Position numbers and translations under genes: made by a program. The notes under the pieces were generated by a model. It saw only the letters and a list, made by a program, of their open reading frames with translations. It had not been told where the DNA came from and searched no databases. From Haemophilus haemolyticus_M (GTDB lineage: Bacteria > Pseudomonadota > Gammaproteobacteria > Enterobacterales > Pasteurellaceae), in NCBI RefSeq assembly GCF_003490935.1, contig NZ_QQGD01000001.1:248001-312000 (forward strand): a DNA stretch of 64,000 nt, read 5' to 3'. Shown here piece after piece: positions 60,052-64,000 of the stretch. Numbering within the stretch: position 1 is the stretch's first letter; each line of letters begins with the position of its first letter.

Positions 60052-61728
60052 ATGCTTACTCAACTTACTATCAATAATTTTGCGATTGTTCGCCAGCTTG
60101 ATATCGAATTGGCGAAAGGAATGTCTGTTATTACTGGGGAAACAGGGGCTGGTAAATCTATCGCCATTGATGCTTTAGGTTTATGTTTTGGACAAAGAGT
60201 AGAAACTTCAATGGTACGCGAAGGGCAAGAACGTGCAGAAATTTGTGCAACTTTCCAACTAGAATCCCAGAATCCTGCTTATCAATGGTTGAATGATCAA
60301 GAATTACAAGATCCAGATAATCCCACTGAGTGTATTTTGCGTCGTGTGATTAATGCAGACGGACGTTCTAAAGCTTTTATTAATAGTACTCCTGTATCCG
60401 CGTCTCAATTAAAAGAAATTGGTCAATATCTTGTTCATATTAATGGGCAGCACGCTTCTCAATTATTGCTAAAAAATGACTATCAGCTTCAGTTAGTTGA
60501 TAATTTTGCCAGACATCCTGAATTACTTGTGAAAATGCGTGAAGAGTATCAGGCGTGGAAAAATCTTCAAAATCAGGTTAAAACCTTTCAACAAAAAGTG
60601 GCAGAAAATGAAGCACGTAAACAACTTTTACAGTATCAAGTGGATGAGTTAGATGAATTTAACCTTCGACCAAATGAATATTTGGAATTAGAAGATGAAC
60701 AACGTCGTTTATCTAGCAGCGAACAGCTAACTCAACTTTCTCAATCAGTCCTGCAAATTTTAAGTGAAAATGACACGGTAAATATCGATAGCTTGCTTTA
60801 TCGTGCGACACAATATATTGATGAATTAGCTGAACTTGATCCGCAATATGCTGAAGTGCAAAGTATGTTGAATGATGCGTTGATTCAAGTGCAAGAAGCA
60901 ACCAGTGAAGTGCGAAATTTATCGAGTAATATCGAGCAAGATCCTCAACTTTTACAGGAAATAGAACAAAGAATTAGTCAGGCTTTACAACTTGCTCGTA
61001 AACATCAAGTTAAACCTGAAGATCTTGTGGAACATCACAAAAAATTAAAAGCAGAATTAACCGCACTTTTAGATTTTTCTGAAAGTGAAGAGATGTTGAT
61101 TGAGCAAGAAAAACTCGCATTTGAACAAATGCAATCAACGGCTAAAGCATTAACTGTAAGTCGTCAGCAATCTGCAGCTCGCTTAGCGCAGAATGTCACG
61201 CAGTCGATAAAACAACTTGCAATGGAAAATGCTGAATTTTATGTAGAGTTGAATACGGATTTAGATAAAGTAGGATCAAACGGTGCGGATAATGTGATTT
61301 TTACTTTGCGTAGTAATTTAGGTCAACAACCTCAAGCGTTAGCTAAAATTGCCTCTGGTGGTGAGCTTTCTCGTATTTCTTTGGCGATTCAAGTTTTAAC
61401 TTCTGATCAATCGGCTATTCCAACGTTAATTTTCGATGAAGTGGACGTGGGCATTAGCGGAAAAACAGCAAGTGTTGTCGGAAAACTTTTACGTCAATTA
61501 AGTGAACGCTGCCAAGTATTATGCGTAACGCACTTGCCACAGGTTGCTTGTCATGGCCACCATCAGTTCAATGTAGAAAAATTTACTGTGGATAATAAAA
61601 CTGAAACACAAATGACCGCACTTTCACAAGCTGAACGTGTACCAGCCTTGGCAAGACTCTTGGGCGGAAGTGAAATTACAGAATTAGCCTTAGCCAATGC
61701 ACAGGAAATGTTAGATTTAGTTCATTAA
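60052..61728 (+). CDS. recN: DNA repair protein RecN
   Basis: SMC-like ATPase for double-strand break repair. 558 residues from the ATG at 60052. Walker A GETGAGKS near 29-36, central coiled-coil arms (about 150-370), signature SGGELSRISLAI and Walker B IFDEVDVGISG. Reverse uptake cores lie inside at 61060-61068 and 61615-61623. Confidence 0.96.
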   Translation: MLTQLTINNFAIVRQLDIELAKGMSVITGETGAGKSIAIDALGLCFGQRVETSMVREGQERAEICATFQLESQNPAYQWLNDQELQDPDNPTECILRRVINADGRSKAFINSTPVSASQLKEIGQYLVHINGQHASQLLLKNDYQLQLVDNFARHPELLVKMREEYQAWKNLQNQVKTFQQKVAENEARKQLLQYQVDELDEFNLRPNEYLELEDEQRRLSSSEQLTQLSQSVLQILSENDTVNIDSLLYRATQYIDELAELDPQYAEVQSMLNDALIQVQEATSEVRNLSSNIEQDPQLLQEIEQRISQALQLARKHQVKPEDLVEHHKKLKAELTALLDFSESEEMLIEQEKLAFEQMQSTAKALTVSRQQSAARLAQNVTQSIKQLAMENAEFYVELNTDLDKVGSNGADNVIFTLRSNLGQQPQALAKIASGGELSRISLAIQVLTSDQSAIPTLIFDEVDVGISGKTASVVGKLLRQLSERCQVLCVTHLPQVACHGHHQFNVEKFTVDNKTETQMTALSQAERVPALARLLGGSEITELALANAQEMLDLVH

Positions 61729-61749
61729 AAATGGGATTTCATTACTATT

Positions 61750-64000
61750 TTATGAACTAAATAGCTTATCCCAAAATGCTTGAATAAATGACCGCTCTTT
61801 GACAAATTCAGTTTCATCTACAACAGGGGATTTGCCGATCAAATTTAAATGGTGAATAGCATTGCGTAAATCAACATAACATTGTTTTAATGTGTCGCAG
61901 TCTGTTTGGCTAATAATTTTAGCCTCTGCCATATCATCGAAAATACGTACATTGTCTGACCATTTTGTTAGTTGTGGGTTTTTTGGGGCATTGGCAAGCA
62001 TTAAATATTGAGCAATAAATTCAATATCAGTGATACCACCGCGATCTGTTTTAAGGTTAAATTCACCATCTTTTGAATGGGACAAATGCGCGAACATTTT
62101 TCCTCGCATTTCCACAATATCTCGCTTTAATTGCTCAATATCTCGTGATGCAGAAAGTACTTGTTGGCGGATATGCTCAAATTTAGCTTTAAGAGATGAT
62201 TCACCAAATACAGGGCGAGCACGCACAAGAGCTTGTTTTTCCCATGTCCAAGCTTCATTTAATTGATAATGGGCAAATGCAGAAAGAGAGCAGCCAATTA
62301 AGCCAGCATCGCCAGAAGGGCGTAGGCGCATATCTGCCTCATAAAGTACGCCAGCGGAAGTATTTATGCTGAAAATACTTACAATCTTTTGTGCCAAACG
62401 CAGGTAAAATTGATTGCTATCAATCACTTTTTTGCCACCTGTTGTTTGACTTTCTACGGCATCGTACAAAAATACGAGGTCTAAATCGGATTTATAACCG
62501 AGTTCAATACCACCCAGTTTTCCATAACCAATAACTAGAAATCCTTTTTCACCATTTTGTAAATGTTCAGGCACACCAAATTTAGACGAAACTTGTTTCC
62601 AAGCTAGATTCACAACGACTTCAATAATTGCTTCGGCAAGATAGGTTAAATGATCGCTTACCTTCATCACCGGTAATGCCCCTAAAATATCTGCCGCAGC
62701 CACTTTTAATAGGGTTGCTTGTTTAAATTGACGTAAAGCATCAATAAGCTGTTCTTCATCATCAGGTGGTAAACGAAGCAAATATTGGTGTAACTCTGCA
62801 GGATATTGGGTAAATGGCAACGGATGGCGTAGCGCTTCTGTATTAAGCAATTCATCTAATAAGATAGGATGGCGGGCCAGTTGCTCTGAGATAAGTTGAG
62901 ACTGCGCACAAAGTTCAATAACTTGCTGAAGGGCACGAGGATTTTCCAATAATAATTCTAAATAAGTCGTGCGACTCGAAATTTTTTCAATAATGTTCAG
63001 AATTCGGGGGAGCAAAGTGCGGTAATTTTCTTGTTCAAAAATGAGTGCAAGTACTGTTGGCATCAAATGACTCAAAACATCACGTCCACGCGAACCAATC
63101 ACTCTGTGATTTAGGCTGTCTTTGAATTGAGCAAGCTTTTCTAAAACGTCATCAATATTATTTTCTGATATGCCGCTCTCTAATAATGTCTGTTCAATAT
63201 CCTCAAAATCTGATTCTAAAAAATCTTGCCATTGGCTATCAGTTTGTGAAGGCTCATCTTGTTCATCACCGATTAATTGAGTAAATACAGCCCGCACTTT
63301 TTCTTGTTTTTGTTGTAAAGTGCGGTAAAAATCGTCCCAATTTTCTATTGGATAATGTTTTTCAATGGTTTGATTATTTTCATTTAAACAGGTGAATGTT
63401 TTACATGCCTCGACTAAACGAATTTGATCTATTTCATCGGTTGGCAGTGTTTGAGTTTGTTGATCGTTAATGGCTTGTAGAATGTTTTCTACGCGGCGTA
63501 AAAAAATATAACTTTCACGTAAATCGTGGAATTGTAGCTCGGTAATTAATCCTAGTTTGGTAATTTCAGGCAAGATCTTTAAGAGTGAATGTTGTTGCAG
63601 ATTGATTTCTCTCCCGCCTCGAATGAGTTGAAAAACTTGTACGATAAATTCGACTTCACGAATACCACCAGCACCTAGTTTAATATTATCTTTCAAACCA
63701 CGACGGCGTACTTCTCGCTCAATTTTGCCTTTCATTTCGCGTAAAGATTGAATCACACTAAAGTCAATATAGCGACGATACACAAAGGGGCGTAACATTT
63801 TTTGTAATTTGGATACGTTGGGATCCTTTGTTTGTGCGCCCAATACTCGCCCTTTAATCATTGCATAGCGTTCCCAATCTCGACCTTGATCTTGATAATA
63901 TTGTTCCATTGCCGCAAAGCTGAGAACAAGCGTACCGCTGTCACCAAATGGTCGCAAGCGCATATCAGTTCGATACACAAAACCATCAGAAGTAAATTCA
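61750..64000 (-). CDS. glnE: Glutamine synthetase adenylyltransferase/deadenylase (5' part beyond window)
   Basis: Bifunctional regulator that adenylylates and deadenylylates glutamine synthetase. The frame is open to the window edge, so about 750 C-terminal residues of the roughly 980 are seen. Visible are the end of the adenylyl-removing domain (YRTDMRLRPFGDSG) and the adenylyltransferase domain (YGKLGGIELGYKSDLDLVFLYD, YEADMRLRPSGDAGL). The missing N-terminus is a window effect, not a truncation. Convergent with recN, 21 bp apart. Confidence 0.95.
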   Translation of the reverse strand, partial: EFTSDGFVYRTDMRLRPFGDSGTLVLSFAAMEQYYQDQGRDWERYAMIKGRVLGAQTKDPNVSKLQKMLRPFVYRRYIDFSVIQSLREMKGKIEREVRRRGLKDNIKLGAGGIREVEFIVQVFQLIRGGREINLQQHSLLKILPEITKLGLITELQFHDLRESYIFLRRVENILQAINDQQTQTLPTDEIDQIRLVEACKTFTCLNENNQTIEKHYPIENWDDFYRTLQQKQEKVRAVFTQLIGDEQDEPSQTDSQWQDFLESDFEDIEQTLLESGISENNIDDVLEKLAQFKDSLNHRVIGSRGRDVLSHLMPTVLALIFEQENYRTLLPRILNIIEKISSRTTYLELLLENPRALQQVIELCAQSQLISEQLARHPILLDELLNTEALRHPLPFTQYPAELHQYLLRLPPDDEEQLIDALRQFKQATLLKVAAADILGALPVMKVSDHLTYLAEAIIEVVVNLAWKQVSSKFGVPEHLQNGEKGFLVIGYGKLGGIELGYKSDLDLVFLYDAVESQTTGGKKVIDSNQFYLRLAQKIVSIFSINTSAGVLYEADMRLRPSGDAGLIGCSLSAFAHYQLNEAWTWEKQALVRARPVFGESSLKAKFEHIRQQVLSASRDIEQLKRDIVEMRGKMFAHLSHSKDGEFNLKTDRGGITDIEFIAQYLMLANAPKNPQLTKWSDNVRIFDDMAEAKIISQTDCDTLKQCYVDLRNAIHHLNLIGKSPVVDETEFVKERSFIQAFWDKLFSS

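Noticed and set aside
61750..64000. glnE as a truncated pseudogene
   Set aside because: The frame stays open to the last base of the window, so the missing N-terminus is only a window edge.

Overview
The window is chromosomal DNA from a Haemophilus of the H. influenzae / H. haemolyticus group. The evidence is an AT-rich composition, the porin P2 (ompP2), the P6/Pal lipoprotein, a competence-type CRP-S site, and about 48 exact copies by eye of the 9-bp DNA uptake core AAGTGCGGT (either strand), roughly one per 1.3 kb. From memory of the Rd KW20 numbering, the order here joins blocks that are separate in Rd (cydAB; tol-pal to yfeABCD; ompP2 to ppa; metB to glnE). The strain or species is therefore rearranged relative to Rd. 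I see no prophage, insertion sequence or CRISPR array.

Layout. 1-7.9 kb: cydABX-ybgE-ybgC-tolQRAB-pal, terminal oxidase and cell-envelope genes in the same order as E. coli. 8-15.4 kb: two tRNA-Lys genes, trmJ, then the full isc operon (iscR-S-U-A, hscB, a DUF2625-like gene, hscA, fdx, iscX) behind an IscR-type operator. 15.4-21.2 kb, minus strand: rlmN-pilF-rodZ-ispG-hisS-yfgM, with a 13-C tract just ahead of pilF and a CRP-S palindrome ahead of rlmN, shared with the divergent pbpG. 22.4-26.7 kb: a small lipoprotein and a yfeABCD-type Mn/Fe ABC transporter. 27-30 kb: ompP2, rnhA, dnaQ and two tRNA-Asp genes. 30.0-30.3 kb: a previously unannotated-looking Ibs/Sib-like type I toxin-antitoxin locus. 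30.4-35.6 kb: der, and a minus-strand operon udk-dcd-asmA-like-MFS. 35.7-41.1 kb: an afu-type hexose-phosphate ABC transporter with two tandem binding proteins and a CRP-dependent-looking promoter. 41.2-43.8 kb: a purine permease with a PurR box, ppa, and a four-tRNA operon. 44-46.6 kb: metB, ldhA, trxA. 46.7-50.4 kb: an unusual four-gene cluster (acyl-CoA-dehydrogenase-like flavoprotein lacking the usual catalytic Glu, signal-less PhnD-like binding protein, MetE catalytic-domain protein, OsmC-like protein). 50.5-64 kb: tatD, ppiB, cysS, a DUF455 ferritin-like gene, tesB, nrdD with three evenly phased NrdR boxes, a HEPN/MNT toxin-antitoxin pair, grpE, nadK, recN and the start-truncated (window edge) glnE.

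Most of the window is core housekeeping. The parts most worth following up are the Ibs/Sib-like locus at 30.1 kb, the sulfur/methyl-type cluster at 46.7-50.4 kb, the poly-C tract ahead of pilF, the triple NrdR array, and the duplicated and diverged AfuA pair. Functional names rest on recognised family motifs in the translated sequence; no database search was run.
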